This document shows, piece after piece, positions 25,869 through 33,146 of a stretch of DNA of 64,000 nucleotides. Position 1 is the first letter of the stretch, and each line of letters starts with the position of its first letter. The position numbers were made by a program, and so were the translations under genes. This DNA comes from Pseudomonas paralactis (lineage in GTDB: Bacteria; Pseudomonadota; Gammaproteobacteria; Pseudomonadales; Pseudomonadaceae): positions 248,001 to 312,000 of the forward strand of contig NZ_JYLN01000005.1 in NCBI RefSeq assembly GCF_001439735.1, read 5' to 3'. The notes under the pieces are model-generated. The model was not told where the DNA came from. It made no database searches and saw nothing but the letters and a program-made list of their open reading frames with translations.

Positions 25869-26210
25869 TCAGGCCTTCGCCGGGCCGTCGCCGATTTGCC
25901 ATACAAACGGTGGTTCTGTCCCATTGATCACCCAGTCACCCACGATGCGCGCCTTGTAGATCAGCGGATTGTGCAAAGACCGTCCGTGCGTTGCGCCAAT
26001 GTCGGTCCAGCGCCTTGCCCGCCGGGACTTTGCTCCCCTGTTTACGGTGAGCAGGGGCGATTCGGTGTTGCTCCAGCAACAGTGGATCGACAAACCGCTG
26101 CGATACCTGACACCAGCGTCGTACTGATTCGAGGTGCTTTTTTTAGCGCAGCGCTTGTGGTGAGGGCGTTTGCGCGGCCTGGCACGCTTGCTGCGTAAGC
26201 CACAGGACAT
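25869..26210 (-). pseudogene. Possible gene remnant opposite the sfnG upstream region
   Basis: The 488-bp gap between the TSUP permease and sfnG contains an open frame of 113 codons. Only its last ~35 residues (NPLIYKARIVGDWVINGTEP, then PFVWQIGDGPAKA) look protein-like; the upstream part is Arg/Ser-rich and unlike a real gene. It ends just before the REP unit, where genes often end. It may be the 3' remnant of a decayed gene. No family is recognised. Confidence 0.25.
26180..26194 (+). promoter_or_regulatory. Sigma54-type promoter of sfnG
   Basis: TGGCACGCTTGCTGC has GG and GC separated by 10 bp, matching the -24/-12 consensus with one change (CTGC for TTGC), 39 bp before the sfnG ATG. sfnG is known to be sigma54-dependent and activated by SfnR in P. 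putida. A CCCCTG/CAGGGG inverted repeat at about 26036-26058 is a candidate activator site. Confidence 0.75.
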
Positions 26211-26233
26211 CCCTTTGTGCGAGGTACCGTCCG

Positions 26234-27358
26234 ATGAGTCAGCAAGCCGTGAAATTTGCCTATTGGGTGCCCAACGTCAGCGGTGGGCTGGTGGTCAGCA
26301 AGATCGAACAGCGCACCCACTGGGGCATCGATTACAACCGCAAACTGGCGCAACTGGCCGAAGCTGCCGGCTTTGAATACGGCCTGACCCAGATCCGCTT
26401 CACCGCCGGTTACGGCGCCGAAAACCAGCATGAATCCGTGGCATTCAGCCATGCGCTGCTGGCCGCCACCACCACGCTGAAGGTGATTGCGGCGATCCTG
26501 CCCGGCCCCTGGCAACCGGCGCTGGCCGCCAAGCAGTTGGCGACCATCGACCAGCTCACCAACGGTCGGATCGCGGTGAACATCGTCAGCGGCTGGTTCA
26601 AGGGCGAATTCCAGGCCATTGGTGAACCCTGGCTGGAGCATGATGAGCGCTATCGTCGTTCCGAAGAATTTATCCGCAGCCTCAAAGGTATCTGGACCCA
26701 GGATGACTTCACCTTCAAGGGCGACTTCTACCGCTTCAACCATTACACCCTCAAACCCAAGCCCCTGGGGCAGCCCGAGATCTTCCAGGGCGGCAGCTCA
26801 CGGGCGGCGCGGGACATGGCCGCGCGGGTCTCGGACTGGTATTTCACCAACGGCAATACTCCCGAAGGTATCAAGGCCCAGGTCGATGATATTCGTGCCA
26901 AGGCCGCTGCCAATCACCATTCCGTGAAAGTAGGCGTGAATGCTTTTATCATCGCCCGCGACACCGAAGAAGAGGCCAGGGCCGTGCTGGCGGAGATCAT
27001 CGACAAGGCCGACCCGGAAGCGGTCAACGCCTTCGGTGATGCTGCCAGGCAAGCGGGCAAGGCCTCGCCGGAAGGTGAGGGCAACTGGGCCAAGTCCAGT
27101 TTCGAGGACCTGGTGCAATACAACGATGGGTTCAAGACCAACCTGATCGGCACCCCGCAGCAGATCGCCGAGCGCATCGTCGCGCTCAAGGCGGTGGGCG
27201 TGGACCTGGTGCTGGCTGGCTTCCTGCACTTTCAGGAAGAAGTCGAGTATTTCGGCAAACGGGTCTTGCCGCTGGTGCGCGAGCTGGAGGCCGAGGCGGG
27301 TGTAGGAGCGAGCTTGCTCGCGAAAAACGTTAACGAAAAAGTAGCTAGCCTGGTTTAG
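26234..27358 (+). CDS. sfnG: FMNH2-dependent dimethyl sulfone monooxygenase
   Basis: SfnG oxidises dimethyl sulfone to methanesulfinate with FMNH2 supplied by a separate reductase, allowing growth on organosulfur compounds. The protein is a luciferase-like TIM-barrel monooxygenase: it opens VKFAYWVPNVSGGLVVSKIE, has the NIVSGWFKGEF segment, and the flavin-site GGSSRAARDMAARVSDWYF. Family members are close to 360 residues; here the frame continues for an extra tail, VGASLLAKNVNEKVASLV, encoded by the REP doublet at 27301-27400, where it also finds its stop. GAGGT lies before the ATG. Confidence 0.93.
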   Translation: MSQQAVKFAYWVPNVSGGLVVSKIEQRTHWGIDYNRKLAQLAEAAGFEYGLTQIRFTAGYGAENQHESVAFSHALLAATTTLKVIAAILPGPWQPALAAKQLATIDQLTNGRIAVNIVSGWFKGEFQAIGEPWLEHDERYRRSEEFIRSLKGIWTQDDFTFKGDFYRFNHYTLKPKPLGQPEIFQGGSSRAARDMAARVSDWYFTNGNTPEGIKAQVDDIRAKAAANHHSVKVGVNAFIIARDTEEEARAVLAEIIDKADPEAVNAFGDAARQAGKASPEGEGNWAKSSFEDLVQYNDGFKTNLIGTPQQIAERIVALKAVGVDLVLAGFLHFQEEVEYFGKRVLPLVRELEAEAGVGASLLAKNVNEKVASLV

Positions 27359-27400
27359 CGCGGGGTCTGGGCGTTTTTCGCGAGCGAGCTCGCTCCTACA
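27301..27400. repeat. REP doublet (family A) forming the sfnG 3' end
   Basis: Inverted TGTAGGAGCGAGCTTGCTCG arms with core GTTAACGA ... GGTTTAGCGCGG. The left arm and part of the core are translated as the sfnG tail; the sfnG stop TAG at 27356-27358 lies within the core. One arm has a base change (GAGCGAGCTCG). Confidence 0.93.
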
Positions 27401-27414
27401 GGCTATAGCGGTGG

Positions 27415-28173
27415 TTAGGGGTGATTTTGCAAGGTCAACACCTCGAAGCCATCTGCCGTCACCGCCACGGTATGCTCCCACTGCGCCGACAGGCTGTTGT
27501 CCCTGGTTACCACGGTCCAGCCGTCTTTGAGGCTGCGCACTTTGGCGCTGCCCTGGTTAAGCATGGGTTCGACGGTAAACACCATGCCTTCGCGCAGTTC
27601 CAGGCCGGTGCCGGGGCGGCCGAAGTGCAGCACCTGCGGCTCTTCATGCATCTCCCGCCCGATGCCATGGCCGCAGTACTCGCGCACCACGCTGTAGCCG
27701 TTGGCTTGCGCATGGCTCTGGATCGCATGGCCGATATCACCCAGGCGTGCGCCGGGCCTGACCTGGCGGATGCCGGCCCACATCGCTTCAAAGGTCATTT
27801 CCACCAGGCGCTTGGCCTTGGGCGCCACGTTGCCGATCATGTACATCTTGCTGGAGTCGGCAATAAAGCCGCCTTTTTCCAGGGTGATGTCGATGTTGAT
27901 GATGTCGCCGTCCTTGAGGATTTGCCTGGCGCTGGGCATGCCATGGCACACCACTTCGTTGATCGACGTGTTGATGCAGAAAGGGTAGTCGTACTGCCCC
28001 AGGCTGGCCGGGCGAGCCTTGAGGTCGTTGCGAATGAAGGCTTCGACGGCGCTGTCCAGCTCCAGAGTGGAACGGCCGGCAGCGACAAAACCGTCGAGCA
28101 TGTCGAATACCTGAGCCAGCAAGCGCCCGGATTCACGCATCACAGCCAGTTGCGCGGTGGTCTTGATCATCAA
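27415..28173 (-). CDS. map: Type I methionine aminopeptidase
   Basis: A 252-residue cytoplasmic metalloenzyme that removes N-terminal methionine. All five metal ligands are in place: Asp95, Asp106, His169, Glu202 and Glu233, each two positions before the E. coli numbering. The region around the second aspartate reads ADSSKMY rather than the common GDTSRTF, so this is probably a second, divergent paralogue rather than the housekeeping map linked to rpsB. It overlaps the ParD-like gene by 4 bp (ATGA) and is translated from the same mRNA. Confidence 0.92.
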   Translation of the reverse strand: MMIKTTAQLAVMRESGRLLAQVFDMLDGFVAAGRSTLELDSAVEAFIRNDLKARPASLGQYDYPFCINTSINEVVCHGMPSARQILKDGDIINIDITLEKGGFIADSSKMYMIGNVAPKAKRLVEMTFEAMWAGIRQVRPGARLGDIGHAIQSHAQANGYSVVREYCGHGIGREMHEEPQVLHFGRPGTGLELREGMVFTVEPMLNQGSAKVRSLKDGWTVVTRDNSLSAQWEHTVAVTADGFEVLTLQNHP

Positions 28174-28370
28174 CTGCGCCCCCGGATCAGGTCGGGTTTG
28201 TCCAGCAACAGCTTGTTTATCAGTTCGTTGTAGGGCAGGTGTGGGTTGAGTTCGGCCAGCAGGCCTATCTTGATCCAGAACTCGGCCTGGGCATTGATGG
28301 AGCGGTCCATGGCGGCGCTGGCCAGGCGTAGCTGTTCGTGCAGTGGGTCGGTGATCTTGACGATGCCCAT
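28170..28370 (-). CDS. ParD-like ribbon-helix-helix protein
   Basis: A 66-residue protein (MGIVKITDPLHEQLRLASAA ...) with the short beta strand and two helices of a ribbon-helix-helix DNA-binding domain, matching the ParD-like antitoxin family found next to map in other pseudomonads. ATG at 28370 is preferred; a GTG three codons upstream is the alternative. No toxin gene is adjacent; the coupled partner is a methionine aminopeptidase. A dyad about 24 bp upstream (28394-28417) is a good autoregulatory site. Confidence 0.75.
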   Translation of the reverse strand: MGIVKITDPLHEQLRLASAAMDRSINAQAEFWIKIGLLAELNPHLPYNELINKLLLDKPDLIRGRS

Positions 28371-28393
28371 GGGGTTCACTGTGTCTGGTTGAT

Positions 28394-28417
28394 ATACAAA
28401 GCGTATATGTTTTGTAT
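28394..28417. promoter_or_regulatory. Dyad operator candidate between the ParD-like and DUF1652 genes
   Basis: ATACAAA and TTTGTAT form an inverted repeat around a 10-bp AT-rich spacer, just upstream of the ParD-like gene. Two perfect 12-bp palindromes, TTAAACGTTTAA (28446-28457) and CGTTATATAACG (28496-28507), lie in the same divergent region. Confidence 0.45.
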
Positions 28418-28576
28418 GTCCGCTGTAAACATCATGGCGGGAGGGTTAAACGTTTAATCGAAGCCATTCGAAGACGATCACGCCTCGTCCAAATACGTTA
28501 TATAACGCAGCACGCGCCTTATGAAGAATGGTTACAACGCCAGCCGAATTTGCCGCGTAGGCTTGGGGATGACAAG

Positions 28577-28645
28577 CGTCTTACAGGGTTGGCAAGACGT
28601 GAACTGCCAGCGACTGCCAGACACATGAGCAACCGCTTGGCAGTC
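28577..28645 (+). promoter_or_regulatory. Two tandem hairpins in the DUF1652 leader
   Basis: Hairpin one is CGTCTT/AAGACG (28577-28582 with 28594-28599); hairpin two is GACTGCCA/TGGCAGTC (28612-28619 with 28638-28645). The second is followed by an A-rich tract and the AGGAG ribosome-binding site of DUF1652, so a translational or RNA-stability role is possible. Confidence 0.35.
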
Positions 28646-28667
28646 TCAAAAAAAGGAGAAGTTAGCC

Positions 28668-28937
28668 ATGCTTTCGGAACTAGAGCTTCGCAGCATTATT
28701 GAAGGAAGTTTCCTGCCTAAACGGTGCGAATGCACCAAAGCCGAAGATGCCTCGTTGACCATAAAAATCTTTGATGACCGCAACCGTGACCGGGTGGATT
28801 TGGAGGTCAAAGGCATCAACGCGGACAAGCTCGACAGCAGTCGAGCGATTTGCAACCTGATCACCGGGTTGCGTGAGGATCTCAAGTACAGCCACGCCCC
28901 GGTCCTGCAACGCGCAGGCGGGCGCGGTTATCACTAA
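28668..28937 (+). CDS. DUF1652 small protein
   Basis: An 89-residue protein of the Pseudomonas DUF1652 family, recognised from MLSELELRSIIEGSFLPKRC and the C-terminal LITGLREDL. Function unknown. An AGGAG ten bases before the ATG fixes the start. It is divergent from the ParD-like gene, with a leader of about 250 bases containing hairpins and palindromes, and is followed five bases after its stop by a REP doublet. Confidence 0.88.
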   Translation: MLSELELRSIIEGSFLPKRCECTKAEDASLTIKIFDDRNRDRVDLEVKGINADKLDSSRAICNLITGLREDLKYSHAPVLQRAGGRGYH

Positions 28938-28941
28938 CCAC

Positions 28942-29041
28942 TGTAGGAGCGAGCTTGCTCGCGAAAAGTGTTAACGATAACGCGGGCATACTGGACAAAC
29001 ACGGCGTCTTTGCGCTTTTCGCGAGCAAGCTCGCTCCTACA
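28942..29041. repeat. REP doublet (family A) overlapping the mtlZ stop
   Basis: Inverted TGTAGGAGCGAGCTTGCTCG arms with core GTTAACGATAACGCG ... CTGGACAAAC. It lies between convergent DUF1652 and mtlZ; the outermost TAG of the right arm is the mtlZ stop codon. Confidence 0.93.
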
Positions 29042-30014
29042 ACAACGGGTTCGCTCCATTGCGCGAAATGTGCGCATCCGCCAGTTGGTGGCGATAGGGC
29101 AGGTCGGGGCCGGTCTTGGTACAGGTCAGCGCGGCAGCCCGAATCGCAAAGCCGAGCATGTCATCCATTTGCGCGCGCGTGAGCTGTTGCAGGCCAGTCA
29201 CTGAATCAAGCTGATGCTCGGTCAGCCAGGCAATCAACGCCGCCTGAAACGTATCGCCGGCGCCGACGGTATCGGCCATTTGCACTTCGACCGCAGCGGC
29301 AGACCAACTGCCATGCTGGCGGCTGAACACCGATGCACCATCGCCGCCGCGGGTGAGGAATACCAGTTGGCAGCGGTGCTGCAGCCAGCCTTGCAGCACA
29401 CTTTCGGGTGACTGATCGGGGTAGAGCAGGTGCAAGTCCTCGTCGCTGACCTTGATCAGGTCGGCATGTTGCACCAGCTGCGCCACGCGCGTGCGCCACA
29501 GTTGAATATCCGGCTGCGGGTTGAGACGTACATTGGGGTCCAGGCTGATCAGGCGCTTGCCGCTTTCGCGCTTGACCAGGTTCAGCAAGGTGTCGCCAAT
29601 GGGTTGCACCACCAGCGAGAACGAACCGATATGCAGCCCACGCACCTCATCACCCAGGGGCGGCAGGTGCGTCAACTCTAACTGGCGGTCGGCGCAGCCT
29701 TCGCCACGGAAGCTGTACTGCGGCGAGCCATTGGCACCCACGGCAACCATCGCCAGGGTGGTCGGCGCGTCGAACTCCACCAGAAAACGTTCACTGACGC
29801 CTTCGGCCTTGAGCACCTGGTGCAAGCGGCGCCCGAGGTAATCGGTGGACAACCCGGCAAACAGCCCCGACTCAACGCCCAGACGGCGCAGGCCCACGGC
29901 CACGTTGAACGGCGAGCCCCCGGCAATCGCCTTGTAGTTGACCCTGGAGGGCTGCCCGCTGGCATCCTCCTCGCTGAAAAAATCAAACAGCGCCTCACCA
30001 CACACCAGATACAT
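29037..30014 (-). CDS. mtlZ: Fructokinase of the mannitol operon (PfkB family)
   Basis: Last gene of mtlEFGKDYZ; it phosphorylates the fructose formed by mannitol dehydrogenase. The 325-residue PfkB kinase has the GGSPFNVAVGLRRLG substrate motif near residue 32 and the catalytic DTVGAGDTFQAAL motif near 250. It starts 12 bp after mtlY. Its stop codon TAG is formed by the first bases of a REP arm, so the last few codons before it may not be ancestral. Confidence 0.92.
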   Translation of the reverse strand: MYLVCGEALFDFFSEEDASGQPSRVNYKAIAGGSPFNVAVGLRRLGVESGLFAGLSTDYLGRRLHQVLKAEGVSERFLVEFDAPTTLAMVAVGANGSPQYSFRGEGCADRQLELTHLPPLGDEVRGLHIGSFSLVVQPIGDTLLNLVKRESGKRLISLDPNVRLNPQPDIQLWRTRVAQLVQHADLIKVSDEDLHLLYPDQSPESVLQGWLQHRCQLVFLTRGGDGASVFSRQHGSWSAAAVEVQMADTVGAGDTFQAALIAWLTEHQLDSVTGLQQLTRAQMDDMLGFAIRAAALTCTKTGPDLPYRHQLADAHISRNGANPLL

Positions 30015-30026
30015 AGTCGTTCGCTC

Positions 30027-31508
30027 TTAAAGGGATGCCACGTGCTGTTGATAACGCTCATACGCCTGTTGATAGGCGCTGACACGCTCGGGTGCCGGCA
30101 AGGTGCGGCTGGCCGGGTCGATGCTCACACATCTGTCGCACAGGCTGGCCAGGGGTTCGCCGCTCTGGCACCAGGCCGCCTGGATCGCCGCACCGAGGGC
30201 CGCGGCTTCACTCTGTTCGGTACACACCACTTCGGTGTGCATGATATCGGCGACCATCTGCCGCCACACCGGGCTTTTTGAACCGCCGCCAATCAGGCGG
30301 ATGCTCTGGCTTTGCAGGCCGGTCTGACGCAGCAGGTCAAGGCCATAGCGCAGGCCGAAGGTGGTACCTTCGACTACCGCGCGGCACAGGTTGGCACGGG
30401 TCAGGTTGGTCATGGTCAGGCCGTGCAGGCTGCCGGTGGCGTGGGGCAGGGCGGGCACGCGCTCGCCATTGAGAAACGGCAGCATGCAAACGCCGTCGGC
30501 GCCGATGGGGGCTTGTTCGACCAGGGCGTTGAAGGCATTCAAATCCAGTTCGAACAGCTCGCGAATCGCCCCGGTGGCGTTGGTCAGGTTCATGGTGCAG
30601 ATCAGCGGCAGCCAGCCGCCACTCGACGAACAAAAGGTCGCTACCGACGCCTGCGGGCTGACGTTGGGCTGCTCGGCAAATGCGTACACGGTGCCCGATG
30701 AGCCCAGGCTCATGGTGATCACGCCGGGGGCGATATTGCCGGTGCCGATGGCGCCCATCATATTGTCGCCGCCGCCGCTGGACACCACGGCGTTGGGGTT
30801 GATGCCCAGGCGCTCGGCGATGGCCGGCAGGATCGTGCCCACTGCCTGGTCGGCTTCGATCAACTGCGCCAGCGCTGCTTCCAGGCGACCGCTGGGGTCG
30901 ATGTGCCTGAGCAACGCCACGTCCCAGCTGCGGCTGCGCACGTCGAAGTAACCGCTGCCGGAGGCATCGCCATAGTCAGCGCAGGCGCGGCCGGTGAGCC
31001 AGTAGTTGAGGTAGTCGTGGGGCAGCAGGATATGGGCGATGCGCGCAAACACCTCTGGGTGCTGTTCGCGGGTCCAGAGCAGTTTCGACACTGTGTACCC
31101 CGGTGCGATTGCTACGCCCAGGCGTTCCAAAGAGCCGCTTTCACCGCCCAGGTGGTGCAGCAGGCGCTCGTTCTCCGGGGTGGTTTCGGTGTCGCACCAT
31201 AACTTGGCCGGGCGCAGCACTTCACCTTGTTCGTCCAGCAGCACCAGGCCGTGCTGCTGGCCCGACACACCGATACCGAGGATGTCCTGGCCATCGACTC
31301 CGGCCTGTTGCAGGGCGCGGTGGGTGGCTTCGGTGAAAGCGTCCAGCCATTCCTGAGTGTGTTGCTCGCGCCGGCCGTTGGCGCCGCTGATCAGTGTGTG
31401 CGCAGCGGCGCCCAGGCCCAGTACTTTGCCGCTGTTAGCGTCGAGGACAATGGCCTTGGTGCCCTGGGTGCCGCAGTCGATACCGAGGTAAAGGTTTTGC
31501 TGGGTCAT
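30027..31508 (-). CDS. mtlY: Xylulokinase of the mannitol/arabitol operon
   Basis: A 493-residue FGGY-family carbohydrate kinase that phosphorylates D-xylulose, produced from D-arabitol by the polyol dehydrogenase. Visible features: the N-terminal phosphate loop YLGIDCGTQGTKAIVLD, SGQQHGLVLLD, and the FGGY C-terminal motif RLIGGGSKSPVWRQMVADI. Length is typical. A REP doublet separates it from mtlD upstream, and mtlZ follows 12 bp downstream. The name follows the described P. fluorescens mtl operon. Confidence 0.92.
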   Translation of the reverse strand: MTQQNLYLGIDCGTQGTKAIVLDANSGKVLGLGAAAHTLISGANGRREQHTQEWLDAFTEATHRALQQAGVDGQDILGIGVSGQQHGLVLLDEQGEVLRPAKLWCDTETTPENERLLHHLGGESGSLERLGVAIAPGYTVSKLLWTREQHPEVFARIAHILLPHDYLNYWLTGRACADYGDASGSGYFDVRSRSWDVALLRHIDPSGRLEAALAQLIEADQAVGTILPAIAERLGINPNAVVSSGGGDNMMGAIGTGNIAPGVITMSLGSSGTVYAFAEQPNVSPQASVATFCSSSGGWLPLICTMNLTNATGAIRELFELDLNAFNALVEQAPIGADGVCMLPFLNGERVPALPHATGSLHGLTMTNLTRANLCRAVVEGTTFGLRYGLDLLRQTGLQSQSIRLIGGGSKSPVWRQMVADIMHTEVVCTEQSEAAALGAAIQAAWCQSGEPLASLCDRCVSIDPASRTLPAPERVSAYQQAYERYQQHVASL

Positions 31509-31554
31509 GATGGAGTGCTCAGCAGTATTATTTTTGGATTGGTAACCCGGTCAA

Positions 31555-31643
31555 GTGTGGGAGGGGGCTTGCTCCCGATGAGGGAGTGTCAGTCAAATAC
31601 CTTTCTCTGACCTACCGCTATCGGGAGCAAGCCCCCTCCCACA
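31555..31643. repeat. REP doublet (family C) between mtlD and mtlY
   Basis: Inverted TGTGGGAGGGGGCTTGCTCC / GGGAGCAAGCCCCCTCCCAC arms, nearly identical to the unit at 25764. It sits within the operon, between the dehydrogenase and kinase genes, where hairpins may stabilise the upstream mRNA. Confidence 0.92.
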
Positions 31644-31646
31644 GTT

Positions 31647-33128
31647 TTAATCCGGTTTGTTCAGGAGTTTTTGCAGGGTTTGGGTGACGCCTTTGTCGCG
31701 CAGGCTTGCATAGCATCGCTCAAACGCTGCCACAAATGCCGCCGACTTGGGAATAGCCGTACCAAAAATCTCCTCCACGCCCAACAAACGCTGGCTGATC
31801 AGCGCGTCATCACTCACCAGCCCCTGGCAGAACTCGGCCCGTGGGTCGGGGATGTTGTAGCGCACGCCATTTTCGTCCACGCCCTTGAGATACAGGGCCC
31901 AGGCCGCCACGACGAGTGCGGCGCGCTCGGTTTCACGGCCATCGGCAATCAAGCGATTGATGGTCGGCACGGTGAACTTGGGAAACTTCGACGACCCATC
32001 GGAACACACGCGTTCCAACTGGTCAGCAATCGCCTGGTTGGAAAAGCGCTCCACCAGCGTCTGCTTGTACGCCGTCAGGTCGATGCCCGGCACCGGCGCC
32101 AGATGCGGTGTGACGTCCAGGTCCATGTACGCACGCATATACGCCACGAACAGCGGGTCGTTCATGGTCTCGTGAACAAACCGATAGCCCTTGAGGAACC
32201 CCAGGTAGGTAAGGGCCAGATGGCTACCGTTAAGCAGGCCGATCTTCATCTCTTCATAAGGCGTCACGTCATCGGTGAACTGCACGCCGACCTTTTCCCA
32301 GGCCGGGCGCCCGTTGATGAATTTGTCTTCCAGCACCCACTGCACGAACGGCTCGCACACCACCGGCCAGGCATCGTCGATACCGTGCGCGTCATGCAGT
32401 TGCAGGCGGTGGGCAGTGCTGGTCATCGGCGTGATGCGATCGACCATGGCGTTCGGGAAGCTCACGTTGGCTTTGATCCAATCATGCAGCTCGGCGTTGT
32501 GCAGCGCGGCGAAGGCCAGCAGTGCCTTGCGGGTGACGGCGCCGTTGTGCGGCAGGTTATCGCAGGACATCACGGTAAATGCCGCAGTGCCGGCGGCGCG
32601 GCGCTGGGTGAGCGCAGCGCAGATAAAACCGAACACGGTTTTAGGCGTCTTGGGGTGCGCCAGGTCGTGCTGAATCTGCGGCAGGTGGGCCATGAATTCG
32701 CCGTTGCTGTCGTCGATGCAGTAGCCGCCCTCGGTGATGGTCAGCGAGACGATGCGGATCTGTGGGCTGGCGAGTTTATCGATCAACGCCTGGGCGCCGT
32801 CCTCGGCCAGCAGCATATCGCTGAGTGCGCCGATGACGCGCACCTCGGTGTCGTCGGTGTCACCTAATTCGTAGAGGGTGAACAGGTAATCCTGGCCGGC
32901 CAGGTCGTCGCGGGCCTTGCGGTCCTCGGCACGCAGGCCCACGCCGCAGATGCTCCAATCCAGGCCCTCGCCGGTATTCATCAACGCGTCGGTGTAATAC
33001 GCCTGGTGTGCGCGGTGGAAGCCACCGACGCCGATATGGGCGATGCCCTGGCGGGTATCGGCAAGCGCATAGGCCGGGATTTTCACCTGGGGCGCCAGTT
33101 GGGTGAGGTTGTGCTTATTGAGTTTCAT
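31647..33128 (-). CDS. mtlD: Mannitol 2-dehydrogenase
   Basis: NAD-dependent polyol-specific long-chain dehydrogenase that oxidises D-mannitol to D-fructose, D-arabitol to D-xylulose and sorbitol to fructose. At 493 residues it matches the length of the structurally known P. fluorescens enzyme, and the catalytic residues fall at the same numbers: Asn191, Lys295, Asn300 and His303 (EEMKIGLLNGSH). The N-terminal nucleotide-binding region shows HIGVGGFHRAHQAYY. It lies 18 bp downstream of mtlK. Confidence 0.96.
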   Translation of the reverse strand: MKLNKHNLTQLAPQVKIPAYALADTRQGIAHIGVGGFHRAHQAYYTDALMNTGEGLDWSICGVGLRAEDRKARDDLAGQDYLFTLYELGDTDDTEVRVIGALSDMLLAEDGAQALIDKLASPQIRIVSLTITEGGYCIDDSNGEFMAHLPQIQHDLAHPKTPKTVFGFICAALTQRRAAGTAAFTVMSCDNLPHNGAVTRKALLAFAALHNAELHDWIKANVSFPNAMVDRITPMTSTAHRLQLHDAHGIDDAWPVVCEPFVQWVLEDKFINGRPAWEKVGVQFTDDVTPYEEMKIGLLNGSHLALTYLGFLKGYRFVHETMNDPLFVAYMRAYMDLDVTPHLAPVPGIDLTAYKQTLVERFSNQAIADQLERVCSDGSSKFPKFTVPTINRLIADGRETERAALVVAAWALYLKGVDENGVRYNIPDPRAEFCQGLVSDDALISQRLLGVEEIFGTAIPKSAAFVAAFERCYASLRDKGVTQTLQKLLNKPD

Positions 33129-33146
33129 CGGGCAATACTCGCGGGA

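Noticed and set aside
28942-29041. Repeated elements read as a possible CRISPR array
   Set aside because: The repeats are inverted pairs scattered singly between genes, not direct repeats with regular spacers, and no cas gene is present.
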